Counted from the first letter of the stretch, positions 42,677 through 49,581 are shown. The stretch is DNA of 52,683 nt from a virus (IMGVR_UViG_3300042731_003254:1-52683), one strand, 5' to 3'. Made by a program: numbers and translations. The notes: generated from the sequence alone by a model not told the origin.

Positions 42677-43318
42677 ATGGAAATAAAAGTCGAAATCAAA
42701 AAGATAGAAAACAAACAGTTGAAAGAAATCGAAATTGAAGGCAAAGTATACAAAATAACAAATGGTACAGATTATGTTGATATTGCAGATTATAACCAAG
42801 TAAAACAAGAGAATGAGTCATTAAAGAGAACGACAACACGAGATATAAATGAAAATCTAATGGAAGAAAATAAACATTTAAAAGAGGAAAATTCTATCCT
42901 AAAAGCAGAGAGTAGAGAACTAAAAGACGAAAACAACACATTACAAAAGGGTATTTTAGCATTAAGAGAGATTGGTTTTAAACCAGAAGATTATATCGAG
43001 AAGGAAACTAAAGTAGAAAAATCTAAAAAGCAAACCCCACAACAAAAATACCAAAAAAGATGGAGAGATAAAGGAAAGAAATCTAAATACTTTGATACTA
43101 CCTATATGACATATATTCGAAAGGATGAAATTGAATATGTTAAAAAGGCAATACTACATACAGAGGTTGACTATATACCTTCTATGGAGGGGATAATGAG
43201 GCAGACAGGGTTAAGTTTACAGAGAGTAAGAAGTACACTACACTGGCTTAAGAAGAGAGGAGAGATAAAACCAGTAACAACAGAGAACAGAGGAACTAAA
43301 TATATAATGGTGGATTAA
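42677..43318 (+). CDS. Coiled-coil, winged-helix DNA-binding protein
   Basis: 213 residues. The N-terminal 40 residues are a small beta domain (EIKVEIKKIENKQLKEIEIE). Residues 45-100 are a coiled coil (ENESLKRTTTRDINENLMEE, KHLKEENSILKAESRELKDE). After a Lys/Gln-rich linker the C-terminus (about 140-213) is a winged helix: EYVKKAILHTEVDYIPSMEG, IMRQTGLSLQRVRSTLHWLK and KRGEIKPVTTENRGTKYIMV. A dimer with two DNA-reading heads is likely. It is the best candidate in this window for the protein that reads one of the spacer palindromes. Transcription from P3, with a palindrome upstream, allows autoregulation. Confidence 0.8.
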   Translation: MEIKVEIKKIENKQLKEIEIEGKVYKITNGTDYVDIADYNQVKQENESLKRTTTRDINENLMEENKHLKEENSILKAESRELKDENNTLQKGILALREIGFKPEDYIEKETKVEKSKKQTPQQKYQKRWRDKGKKSKYFDTTYMTYIRKDEIEYVKKAILHTEVDYIPSMEGIMRQTGLSLQRVRSTLHWLKKRGEIKPVTTENRGTKYIMVD

Positions 43319-43330
43319 TTCCACCTCTCT

Positions 43331-43348
43331 CTTATTTTTTTTTTTTTT
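43331..43348 (+). terminator. Oligo-T terminator after the winged-helix gene
   Basis: Fourteen consecutive T, 16 bases after the stop codon. Confidence 0.7.
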
Positions 43349-43391
43349 AAAACAAAACATTTTTAAATGGATAATTTATTCTTATTTTTGT

Positions 43392-43620
43392 GGAGAGATA
43401 CTTCACAGGATAGGGAACTAAAATAAAGGCGTGAATTACTCACAAATACACATCCCATCTTACCTTTATTCCCTATCCTTCATACGCTATGAGAAGAGAG
43501 GATTAAAGCCTTATTTTGCGAAAATAACCTCCCGACTCTTCGAAGAGGTTTTTACCTTACTAGTTTCAAGCTCCCCTCTTTGGAGAGGGTTATAGTCGCT
43601 TTATAGCCTCTCTTCTCTCC
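43392..43620 (+). ncRNA. Candidate structured RNA S1
   Basis: Two domains. Domain 1: AGGATAGGGAA (43407-43417) pairs with TTCCCTATCCT (43469-43479), 11 bp. After a 6-base bulge TAAAGG (43424-43429) pairs with CCTTTA (43463-43468), leaving a 33-base loop. Domain 2: GAGAAGAGAGG (43491-43501) pairs perfectly with CCTCTCTTCTC (43607-43617). TAAAG/CTTTA extends this helix and encloses three hairpins: TTATTTT-GCG-AAAATAA (43511-43527), a CTCTTCGAAGAG hairpin (43536-43547) and CCCTCT-TTGG-AGAGGG (43574-43589). A TATA-like box at 43360-43368 would start RNA near 43392. There is no open frame. Function unknown. Confidence 0.6.
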
Positions 43621-43668
43621 TTTCCTCTTTACTTCTTAGATTGATTTATACTATCTGATACTATCTTA

Positions 43669-43756
43669 GGTAGGTTATTCCTACCTATTGTCATCTTTTG
43701 TCAGACAAATGATGTCGTTTGTATGATATTGTCTCATATAGGTAGGTATACCTACC
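43669..43756. repeat. Spacer palindrome copies 2 and 3
   Basis: GGTAGG-TTATT-CCTACC (43669-43685) and GGTAGG-TATA-CCTACC (43741-43756), 72 bases apart start to start. Between structured RNA S1 and promoter P5. Confidence 0.85.
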
Positions 43757-43884
43757 ATTCTATTATTATTTTTTTCAAGATATAATAATGTTTTTATATT
43801 TTGATTAATATATTATCCCTATATTAATCTATAACGAGTTAAAAGGATACAATAAAATTATGATTATATTTTTTAAATGGAACA

Positions 43885-43933
43885 TCGGAGGGTTTATATA
43901 CTTTGAATGCATTACGAATGTTGCAGAAATGCA
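43885..43933 (+). promoter_or_regulatory. Promoter P5 and GAAA-loop leader hairpin
   Basis: TCGGAGG then GTTTATATACTTTGAATGC (TATA at 43892-43900). TGCA-GAAA-TGCA (43922-43933) forms a small hairpin with a GNRA-type loop at the expected 5' end of the RNA. It runs straight into AGGAGG. The promoter lies within a longer upstream reading frame, which sets the true start at 43941. Confidence 0.65.
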
Positions 43934-43940
43934 GGAGGAT

Positions 43941-44192
43941 ATGAGAAATATGTCCAAGAATGAATGTAATAAAACAAGAACAAAAGAAAATCCATACGAA
44001 ATATGGAAAAATAATGCTGGTTGGACTTGGTATGTCTTAAGGAAATACCAAAATAAAGAGAATGAAGAAAAAAATCCTTATGCAAGATGGTTTTGTCTTG
44101 TAAAATCTCCCTTTGTCCCTGATGGAGAATTAGGAGATGTATATTGTAAGGATATAAAAAATAGTGCAGAATTGGTGGAGAAAAATTATTAA
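43941..44192 (+). CDS. Conserved archaeal-virus-type small protein (NPYARWFC motif)
   Basis: 83 residues from the ATG at 43941. An in-frame ATG at 43860 is rejected because the promoter TATA box (43892-43900) would lie inside it. The alternative start is 43950, since AGGAGG is only 2 bases from 43941. Motifs: NPYEIWKNNAGWTWYVLRKY, then NPYARWFCLVKSPFVPDGE and LGDVYCKDI. I recall a family of short proteins with an N-P-Y-A-R-W-F core in haloarchaea and their viruses. A function is not known to me. Confidence 0.72.
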   Translation: MRNMSKNECNKTRTKENPYEIWKNNAGWTWYVLRKYQNKENEEKNPYARWFCLVKSPFVPDGELGDVYCKDIKNSAELVEKNY

Positions 44193-44227
44193 ACCAATTC
44201 TCTATTCTTTAATATAGGAGGTATAAA

Positions 44228-44419
44228 ATGAAAAGAAAATGTCCAAATTGTAATAAAGAATACGAAACAGAATTAGAGCGTCCCCCATTAGATACGAGGA
44301 GCATACAAGAAATATTCCCTAATTCTAAACCATACCAGAGGGAACAGTTAATAACAGGTATATGCTCTGATAAATGTTGGAATGAATATTTGGGTATAAC
44401 AGAGGAGGATGAGCCTTAA
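44228..44419 (+). CDS. Small zinc-binding protein (63 aa)
   Basis: 63 residues. CPNCNKEYETE at the N-terminus and CSDKCWNEYLG near the end give four cysteines for one zinc. The middle is PPLDTRSIQEIFPNSKPYQ. AGGAGG lies before the ATG. Treble-clef-like; family not recognised. Confidence 0.72.
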   Translation: MKRKCPNCNKEYETELERPPLDTRSIQEIFPNSKPYQREQLITGICSDKCWNEYLGITEEDEP

Positions 44420-44525
44420 ATGAGACTCATCTTTCCTATCTGGATATGGTTATTTATATATACTAAATTTATATATTTTATAGTATATATTCATAACAAC
44501 TGTAGCATATCTATTGGTTAAATAA

Positions 44526-44542
44526 ACCGAAAGGTTTATAAA
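44526..44542 (+). promoter_or_regulatory. Promoter P6
   Basis: ACCGAAAG followed by GTTTATAAA, a clear BRE/TATA pair. No reading frame begins downstream for over 400 bases. RNA would start near 44565, at the front of segment S2. Confidence 0.68.
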
Positions 44543-44564
44543 CCCATAAAATATACCCTTAATT

Positions 44565-44706
44565 ATCCCTAGCACAATTTGAAGAAATCGAGGGTAAATC
44601 CTCCCCTTTTTCTTCGATGAGGTGGTGAGGGGGTGCATCCTTGCATAGGAGAGGGTTGTTTTTATCTTTCCTTCCCTCCTGATTCCTCCTCTCCTATGTA
44701 TTTTTT
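44565..44706 (+). ncRNA. Candidate structured RNA S2
   Basis: GAAGAAA (44581-44587) pairs with TTTCTTC (44609-44615), with an inner GAGG/CCTC stem. A G-rich linker follows. Then CATAGGAGAGG (44644-44654) pairs perfectly with CCTCTCCTATG (44688-44698), leaving a 33-base pyrimidine-rich loop. Six T at 44701-44706 could end the RNA. Promoter P6 lies just upstream, so this has the full layout of a small RNA gene. Confidence 0.55.
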
Positions 44707-44720
44707 ATATCGTGGATCTA

Positions 44721-44814
44721 GGTAGGTATATCCTACCTGACTCTCTTTCTATTTACAGGTAGGTATTTCCTACCAGAGATGTTGATTCGCATACTACAGG
44801 TAGGTTTACCTACC
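44721..44814. repeat. Spacer palindrome copies 4, 5 and 6
   Basis: GGTAGG-TATAT-CCTACC (44721-44737), GGTAGG-TATTT-CCTACC (44758-44774) and GGTAGG-TTTA-CCTACC (44799-44814). Start-to-start spacing is 37 and 41 bases, the densest cluster. Confidence 0.85.
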
Positions 44815-44922
44815 ATATCTATTTTCTATAAAAATAAAATTATAAAATAATTAATATAAAATCTGGTAAATAAAATTCCAAATTTCTTTAAAAGGTTTGA
44901 GTAAAAATTTGAGTAAAAATTG

Positions 44923-44978
44923 CCGAAAAGTATATAAACCATGAACACCCTAATAAAGAGTGTTGCTTGAAGGCAACA
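44923..44978 (+). promoter_or_regulatory. Promoter P7 and leader hairpin
   Basis: CCGAAAAGTATATAAACC, then ATGAACACCCTA. TGTTGC (44961-44966) pairs with GCAACA (44973-44978). AGGAG begins at the last base of the stem and the start is at 44992. Masking or presenting of the ribosome site by the hairpin is possible. Confidence 0.7.
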
Positions 44979-44991
44979 GGAGAACGAAGAT

Positions 44992-45555
44992 ATGACAGAA
45001 CAAGTGAATTATAAGTTATTAGGTAAGGCAGTAGTGAATAACAGCGAATTTAAGGCACTCATAACAGATACAATTAAAGGGTGTCTATCGGAGGTAACTC
45101 CACCTCAACAGGAGAATAAAAAGGAGAATAAGGCAGATGAACAACCAAAAGAGGAAAGAGTTGTAACCCATGCATATCAGGAGAAAAGTAGGATATTAAA
45201 TACCTTAACAACAAAGCAAAAGAAATCGTATATATCAAAAGATAAATTACTGGAAGATGGTTTCCCTATGGATTATCAGACAGCACTTAAATTCTTTAAG
45301 GATAATGAAATAGGAGGGCGACCTTGGATTTCATATCAGGAACAAATAGATGTATTTATACTTCCGTTGATGGATAGTTATAAATTCACGAAAGCACAAA
45401 AGAAATCAAAACTTTCATCACTACAAGAGTTTCTTCAAGAGCGAATAACCAAGACAGAAGAAAACAGCAAATTAAAAGATTATCAGAAAAAACCACGAAT
45501 ACAGTCATTAGAACTATGCTGGAAGTCAGTAAGTGAGGCACTCGGAGAGATTTAA
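44992..45555 (+). CDS. Hypothetical early protein (187 aa)
   Basis: 187 residues. N-terminal acidic-basic linker (TPPQQENKKENKADEQPKEE). The central part has possible helix-turn-helix character (KKSYISKDKLLEDGFPMDYQ, TALKFFKDNEIGGRPWISYQ). The C-terminal part has basic helices (KFTKAQKKSKLSSLQEFLQE). May bind DNA; no family recognised. First gene of an operon whose next members are two cysteine-rich micro-proteins. Confidence 0.7.
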   Translation: MTEQVNYKLLGKAVVNNSEFKALITDTIKGCLSEVTPPQQENKKENKADEQPKEERVVTHAYQEKSRILNTLTTKQKKSYISKDKLLEDGFPMDYQTALKFFKDNEIGGRPWISYQEQIDVFILPLMDSYKFTKAQKKSKLSSLQEFLQERITKTEENSKLKDYQKKPRIQSLELCWKSVSEALGEI

Positions 45556-45586
45556 ACTCTCCCTCTCTTTTCTTTAAGGTATTTAT

Positions 45587-45685
45587 ATGTGTGAAGGAAA
45601 TTGTAACAAATGTCAGCACAGATTATATTGTGAATTAAATGCTGATGATTGTATGTCATTTACAGAGGTGTGTGATGTCAGATAA
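45587..45685 (+). CDS. Cysteine-rich micro-protein (32 aa)
   Basis: MCEGNCNKCQHRLYCELNAD, then DCMSFTEVCDVR. Six of 32 residues are cysteine in CxxxCxxC spacing, suggesting a zinc or iron-sulfur site. AAGG lies ahead of the ATG. It overlaps the next micro-gene by 11 bases. Confidence 0.6.
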   Translation: MCEGNCNKCQHRLYCELNADDCMSFTEVCDVR

Positions 45686-45773
45686 ATGTAGTTTTGAGCC
45701 ACTATGTAAGAAAACCAAAAAACCATGCAAACTTAAATTGTGTGGGATAGATTTTAAAAAGGGTAAGAAATAA
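45675..45773 (+). CDS. Cysteine-rich micro-protein (32 aa)
   Basis: MSDKCSFEPLCKKTKKPCKL, then KLCGIDFKKGKK. Four cysteines, basic. Starts inside the preceding gene behind GAGGTGTG. The two adjacent Cys-rich products may have arisen by duplication, or may work together. Confidence 0.6.
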   Translation: MSDKCSFEPLCKKTKKPCKLKLCGIDFKKGKK

Positions 45774-45785
45774 ACTCCTTACCCC

Positions 45786-45796
45786 TCTCTTTTTTT
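45786..45796 (+). terminator. Oligo-T terminator
   Basis: CTCT followed by seven T, 13 bases after the stop of the second cysteine-rich gene. Confidence 0.55.
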
Positions 45797-45944
45797 CAAT
45801 TTAAAGGCACTTTAGAGCCACGTAGAGCCATTATCTTTTTGTATAGGTATTTATACCCCCTGGCAGATATATTCGCAGGGAGAAGGGTGTTTCTGATAGG
45901 TTTTTTGTTTCTCTCCTTATATCTCGGAGATATGTCTATAGTTA

Positions 45945-46192
45945 GGTAGGTTTTCCTACCTTTCCTATATGCCGCGAGAGTTGGGTTGTTTTTGGTATAT
46001 ATATAGACTATTTAGGTAGGTATTCCTACCTATTTGGCTTTGTTTTGGGTTAATTTAAGGTTAAATTGTGCTTGTAGGTAGGTATTCCTACCATTATTTA
46101 TTTGTATTTATAGAATTAATTAGCCATAGCAATAATGCTCTTTTGAAATTATGCTTGAAAGATTTAAGTCTATAGGTAGGCAATATCCTACC
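45945..46192. repeat. Spacer palindrome copies 7, 8, 9 and 10
   Basis: GGTAGG-TTTT-CCTACC (45945-45960), GGTAGG-TATT-CCTACC (46015-46030 and 46077-46092) and GGTAGG-CAATAT-CCTACC (46175-46192). The arms are invariant while the loops vary, which argues for conservation of pairing or of a two-fold protein site. Confidence 0.88.
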
Positions 46193-46452
46193 ATTTATGT
46201 CTATATATAGGATTTAAGTTAGTAGAAATTTATGTTAATTTTGAGGGAATAGTTAGTAAATATATATATAATTAAGTATTATTACAATATATAATTAACA
46301 GATTTCTCTATTGTTTACCTATGTATTTAAGACCTCTCTCCTTACACCCCCCTTAAATTATAACTAAACATTTAAGATTACCCCCTATGTATTTACCTTA
46401 ATTCTTGTAACGAATTAACATTATTCTTTAATATTAATACCATAAATAGAGT

Positions 46453-46469
46453 GGCGAAAGGTTTATATA
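46453..46469 (+). promoter_or_regulatory. Promoter P8 of the long rightward operon
   Basis: GGCGAAAG followed by GTTTATATAGTTTGAACAC. The first ATG (46502) is about 33 bases downstream of the TATA box, so the leader is very short. This is the only one of the gene-bearing promoters with no leader hairpin. Confidence 0.7.
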
Positions 46470-46501
46470 GTTTGAACACACTACAAGATAGAGGCGATTG
46501 A

Positions 46502-46603
46502 ATGACGAAATCGAATAGGAATATAATACATATAAAGGCAGATGTTTCCCAAAAGGAATACGAAAAAGAATTTAAATCAACCCATTTAGGTTGGGTATCT
46601 TAA
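46502..46603 (+). CDS. Micro-protein (33 aa)
   Basis: MTKSNRNIIHIKADVSQKEY, then EKEFKSTHLGWVS. It is the first gene of the operon from P8, with weak GAGG upstream. A beta-strand/helix pattern with basic start; family not recognised. Confidence 0.5.
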   Translation: MTKSNRNIIHIKADVSQKEYEKEFKSTHLGWVS

Positions 46604-46616
46604 GGAGGTATTTAAG

Positions 46617-46706
46617 ATGGTTGGTTATATAACAAAAGAGCATTTAATTACCATATATTTAGCACAAACTTTAACTTGTGGTAATAAAATAGATAAGGAG
46701 AAATAA
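46617..46706 (+). CDS. Micro-protein (29 aa)
   Basis: MVGYITKEHLITIYLAQTLT, then CGNKIDKEK. AAGGAGG lies upstream. The start resembles another micro-gene at 50773 (MTVYITKEQI), so the two may be related. Confidence 0.5.
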   Translation: MVGYITKEHLITIYLAQTLTCGNKIDKEK

Positions 46707-46708
46707 AT

Positions 46709-46936
46709 ATGTATTTAAGAAAGAAAGATAGAAAGATATTTAAGGAAATGATAGATGAACATATCAATTCCATAAATAAAATAAAGGCAAATAAAGAACA
46801 AACATTAGTGGAAATAAGAGAGGGAAAACCTCATTTAAATAAAGTGAGAGATAATATACTAATGAGGCAAGTAATTAAACTTTGTGATGATGAATTAAAA
46901 CAACTATATGAATTAAAGGAGAGATACTGTGAATGA
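46709..46936 (+). CDS. Helical protein (75 aa)
   Basis: 75 residues, charged coiled coil: KKDRKIFKEMIDEHINSINK, then KVRDNILMRQVIKLCDDELK. The gene starts 2 bases after the previous stop and overlaps the next start. Likely a small oligomeric regulator or inhibitor; family unknown. Confidence 0.65.
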   Translation: MYLRKKDRKIFKEMIDEHINSINKIKANKEQTLVEIREGKPHLNKVRDNILMRQVIKLCDDELKQLYELKERYCE

Positions 46937-47363
46937 AGAATTTAAGAAAAAGAAAATAAAGAAATGTAAGACAATAAATAAGGCAAGTTGTAATAAAAGG
47001 AAACCATTTACTGATAGGGATATAATGGAAAACATAGCAATAACAGTAAATGAAGAAGAAAGGCAATACAGAAGAATAAATGAATATAAAGGAAGAATTT
47101 ACTTTGATAGAAAAAGGAAACAATTTATTCAGATAAGGGAAACCTTAACAAATTCTGAAATTGTTGATGGATTTGTTTGTGGAGGATTTACTGATTATTA
47201 CGAAGATGCAAAACACAACATTTGTTTCCAAAGATTAACCACTAAATACATAATAGAGAATTTAATTGCAGTTAATTTAGCAAATAGTAGACAATTTATA
47301 CATGATGGAATTGGTTGGAGGGTAATAAATAGAGAAATAAGACATAAATTAAATGTTGAATAA
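46929..47363 (+). CDS. Hypothetical protein (144 aa), GTG start
   Basis: 144 residues from a GTG behind AAGGAGAG, overlapping the previous gene. A basic start (KKKKIKKCKTINKASCNKRK) is followed by a globular domain: GRIYFDRKRKQFIQIRETLT, SEIVDGFVCGGFTDYYEDAK and LIAVNLANSRQFIHDGIGWR. Not recognised. The basic arm suggests contact with nucleic acid. Confidence 0.65.
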   Translation: MNEEFKKKKIKKCKTINKASCNKRKPFTDRDIMENIAITVNEEERQYRRINEYKGRIYFDRKRKQFIQIRETLTNSEIVDGFVCGGFTDYYEDAKHNICFQRLTTKYIIENLIAVNLANSRQFIHDGIGWRVINREIRHKLNVE

Positions 47364-47391
47364 AGAAGGGAAAATTGGATAAGTGGTTTAA

Positions 47392-47694
47392 ATGTGGAAA
47401 GTAATAAGGCAATTTAAAAATGATATGGGATATATTGTCTATGTTGGTAATAACAAACTAATGAAAAAATGTAGATATGAATTAATGAAAAAGATGGGTA
47501 GAAAAGCCCTATTTAATATGTATGTTCATCATATAAATAGAATAAGAACAGATGATACATTTAAGAATTTAGTTATTTGCACTTATGATGAACATAATCA
47601 TCTACATTATTTATTAGAGAGAAATAAAACAAACCTATACAATTTAGAGGTAAATAAATTGAGAAAGAAATATAAAATGGAGAAATTAAAATGA
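47392..47694 (+). CDS. HNH-like endonuclease (reduced)
   Basis: 100 residues. The core VHHINRIRTDD (His46/His47), FKNLVICTYDEHNHLHYLL (Asn59, His68) reads as an HNH motif with the usual 'H-H-I-N/D' and 'N-L-x-x-x-T/C' elements. The zinc cysteines of the other HNH gene are missing, so it belongs to the zinc-free type or is degenerate. It lies among small unknown genes, which suits a homing enzyme or a host-DNA nuclease. Confidence 0.65.
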   Translation: MWKVIRQFKNDMGYIVYVGNNKLMKKCRYELMKKMGRKALFNMYVHHINRIRTDDTFKNLVICTYDEHNHLHYLLERNKTNLYNLEVNKLRKKYKMEKLK

Positions 47695-47819
47695 ATGAGC
47701 AAACATATTTAAGTAAAGAAATTGATAGGCAACTAAAGGAAATTATTACAGTATTAGGGAGAATGACAGAAGATAAATACAAAATAAAAATAGAAATAAC
47801 TATGGAGAGAAAGAAATGA
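47691..47819 (+). CDS. Small helical protein (42 aa)
   Basis: MNEQTYLSKEIDRQLKEIIT, then VLGRMTEDKYKIKIEITMER. The ATG overlaps the previous stop (ATGA) and its own stop overlaps the next start. Family not recognised. Confidence 0.55.
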   Translation: MNEQTYLSKEIDRQLKEIITVLGRMTEDKYKIKIEITMERKK

Positions 47820-47941
47820 TTTCTAATAACATTAAAAATCTAAATAAAGAGATAGAAAAGTTTATATACAAGAAGAAACAAATAGATGGAGAGAAAATTG
47901 AACGAACAAAGAAATATTTAATTAAGATAGGAGAAATATAA
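47816..47941 (+). CDS. Small basic helical protein (41 aa)
   Basis: MISNNIKNLNKEIEKFIYKK, then a Lys-rich helix. ATGA overlap with the previous gene; the next ATG follows the stop directly. Probably translated by coupling; function unknown. Confidence 0.55.
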   Translation: MISNNIKNLNKEIEKFIYKKKQIDGEKIERTKKYLIKIGEI

Positions 47942-48130
47942 ATGAATGGAATAAGTATAAATGAGCAAGAGGCAAATGCTAATGTAAGACACACTCAATT
48001 AAGAGAGTTATTAGAGCAATTTCCAGAAAGTATAAATCCAATTACTTTAATTGGAACAATAGGAATTGCTTTTAATATGGAGGTAAATTATACACAAGAC
48101 AAAAAAATTATAATAATAAAGGAGAAATAA
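47942..48130 (+). CDS. Small protein (62 aa)
   Basis: 62 residues: SINEQEANANVRHTQLRELL, then QFPESINPITLIGTIGIAFN. Mixed alpha/beta. The start is directly after the previous stop with AGGAG in front. Family not recognised. Confidence 0.6.
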   Translation: MNGISINEQEANANVRHTQLRELLEQFPESINPITLIGTIGIAFNMEVNYTQDKKIIIIKEK

Positions 48131-48132
48131 AT

Positions 48133-48333
48133 ATGGAAAGAGAATTTATAAGTAGTAAATTAATAAGAAAGGCAGATGGAACATTAGATTATGACAGAAT
48201 ATTATTAGAGGGAATGTCAGAACATAATAAAGAGGTAATAAAAAGGAATAAAGGAGATGGTATCTTATCAACCAAGAAATTAATTGAATACCATAACAAC
48301 TTAAATGAATTAAGGAGATTAAGAGGTAATTAA
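48133..48333 (+). CDS. Small protein (66 aa)
   Basis: 66 residues, charged helices: KLIRKADGTLDYDRILLEGM, then KLIEYHNNLNELRRLRGN. The next gene begins immediately after its stop. Family not recognised. Confidence 0.6.
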   Translation: MEREFISSKLIRKADGTLDYDRILLEGMSEHNKEVIKRNKGDGILSTKKLIEYHNNLNELRRLRGN

Positions 48334-48567
48334 ATGAGAAGATTAACCAATAAAGAGAAAGATATGTATTTAAATGCAGTTACTGAACAACTCTTATTTA
48401 AGAGAGAAGATGATGATGGAAAGAAACAACCAATTAAAGATTGGAAAGAATTAACTTATGGAGAAAGACATACTCTCTATATCAATTTAATTACAAGGAG
48501 AGTAAGTGAAAATATAACAGATGGACAGATACACCAATTTAAGAAATATATATTTGGAGGTAATTAA
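48334..48567 (+). CDS. Small protein (77 aa)
   Basis: 77 residues, helical: LTNKEKDMYLNAVTEQLLFK, KDWKELTYGERHTLYINLIT, RRVSENITDGQIHQFKKYIF. Stop-to-start junctions on both sides. Family not recognised. Confidence 0.65.
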   Translation: MRRLTNKEKDMYLNAVTEQLLFKREDDDGKKQPIKDWKELTYGERHTLYINLITRRVSENITDGQIHQFKKYIFGGN

Positions 48568-49557
48568 ATGGAAATAGATGAAAGAAAATGGAGAGAATAT
48601 GAATTAAATACAAGAGAGGAATTAAGAGAAAATCCTTCTCTTAAAAATCAAATAAGAGGTAAGAATTTATTTGGTTTAATTGAAGATAGAAATGAGGCAC
48701 AGAAGATAAATACCTATGATTTTACTGATAAATGGGGAAGAAAAGGTAATTCTTTAGATGGTTGTGTAAAGGTAAACTCAAATATAATAAAGTTACCAAG
48801 TAATAACTTTGGTAGTTTAGCAAGTTATTACATAGATACATTACCAATAGGAATAAAGTTTATGAAAGGGCAAGAGATTACCTTTATTTCTCAAAGAGAT
48901 AGAATTTGTAAAGGGAGAGCAATCTTAAATAGGAGAGCATTAAGTAGAATGGTTGCTACATGGGGATATTTAAATGGTATTAGATATTATAAAGGTAAAT
49001 CAAATACACCAAGACACGATACAGCAATAGGATTATGTTGTGTAAGACAGAAAATAAATGGTAAGGAATATGATTTAATATCTGGAATTGAGGCAACTCA
49101 CATAATAAAGGATATTAAGAGGCACATAAGAGAGGGTAATCCTAAATGCTTTTATGAATATAGATTAGAGGTAAATCAATCAAGTGAGGCAGATGAAATT
49201 GTAGTATTAACTATAAATAGAACACCAGAATTTAAGGAGAAATACCAAGATAAAAAGGGAAATTGGAGATGGAAATTAGTTAATTCAAAGGTAATAAATG
49301 CAAGTGAAAAGGTAAAGTATAATAAATATTGGAGATTTCCAAGATATTCAGTAGAATATTTAAATGGATTATTAGAGGAATTGCATAATGGAGATTACTT
49401 TGTAAATTTATATGTTCCAGTAATTTACAACCTCTATAAATATCCAATTAAATGCACTGGTATAAGAGAGGTAAGTTATGCTAAATACAAAGATGTAATA
49501 AAGGCAAGAAATGAATACGAACAAGCAGTTATTGATAATTTACAATATGGAGATTAA
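48568..49557 (+). CDS. Large unknown early protein (329 aa)
   Basis: 329 residues, the largest protein of the rightward region. Segments: TDKWGRKGNSLDGCVKVNSN, IGIKFMKGQEITFISQRDRI, KSNTPRHDTAIGLCCVRQKI, GNWRWKLVNSKVINASEKVK, RFPRYSVEYLNGLLEELHNG. Alternating strands and basic loops suggest an enzyme or nucleic-acid-binding protein. I find no known catalytic motif. It is the last gene of the P8 operon, followed by a T-run and a palindrome. Confidence 0.75.
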   Translation: MEIDERKWREYELNTREELRENPSLKNQIRGKNLFGLIEDRNEAQKINTYDFTDKWGRKGNSLDGCVKVNSNIIKLPSNNFGSLASYYIDTLPIGIKFMKGQEITFISQRDRICKGRAILNRRALSRMVATWGYLNGIRYYKGKSNTPRHDTAIGLCCVRQKINGKEYDLISGIEATHIIKDIKRHIREGNPKCFYEYRLEVNQSSEADEIVVLTINRTPEFKEKYQDKKGNWRWKLVNSKVINASEKVKYNKYWRFPRYSVEYLNGLLEELHNGDYFVNLYVPVIYNLYKYPIKCTGIREVSYAKYKDVIKARNEYEQAVIDNLQYGD

Positions 49558-49560
49558 ATC

Positions 49561-49581
49561 TCCTCTCTCTTTTTTATTTTT
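49561..49581 (+). terminator. Oligo-T terminator after the 329-aa gene
   Basis: TCTCTC then six T, A and four T, starting 4 bases after the stop codon. Confidence 0.6.

Larger units (their letters stand above)
43319..43940 (+). other. Spacer with structured RNA, two palindromes and promoters
   Basis: About 620 bases without a supported gene. It contains a 14-T terminator, a TATA-like box (43360-43368), the strongly folded segment at 43392-43620, palindrome copies 2 and 3, and promoter P5 with its short leader hairpin. Confidence 0.75.
44420..44991 (+). other. Spacer with promoters P6 and P7, RNA candidate S2 and three palindromes
   Basis: About 570 bases without a supported gene. In order: P6 (44526-44542), the folded segment to 44706, palindrome copies 4-6 (44721-44814), an AT-rich stretch, P7 and a leader hairpin. 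Confidence 0.75.
45774..46501 (+). other. Spacer with four palindromes and promoter P8
   Basis: About 730 bases with no supported gene. It contains a T-run (45786-45796), a CCCTG/CAGGG stem near 45860-45885, palindrome copies 7-10 and promoter P8. It shares the string GCCATTATCTTTT with the spacer around 42480. Confidence 0.7.

Noticed and set aside
42536-46192. CRISPR array
   Set aside because: The repeated unit is only about 16-18 bases, spacing varies from 37 to several hundred bases, and no cas genes are present. The units are dispersed palindromes.
47573-47994. Minus-strand frames opposite the micro-gene operon
   Set aside because: They mirror AT-rich plus-strand genes, encode Phe/Ile/Ser-rich products and lack ribosome sites; the plus-strand genes show consistent stop-start packing.
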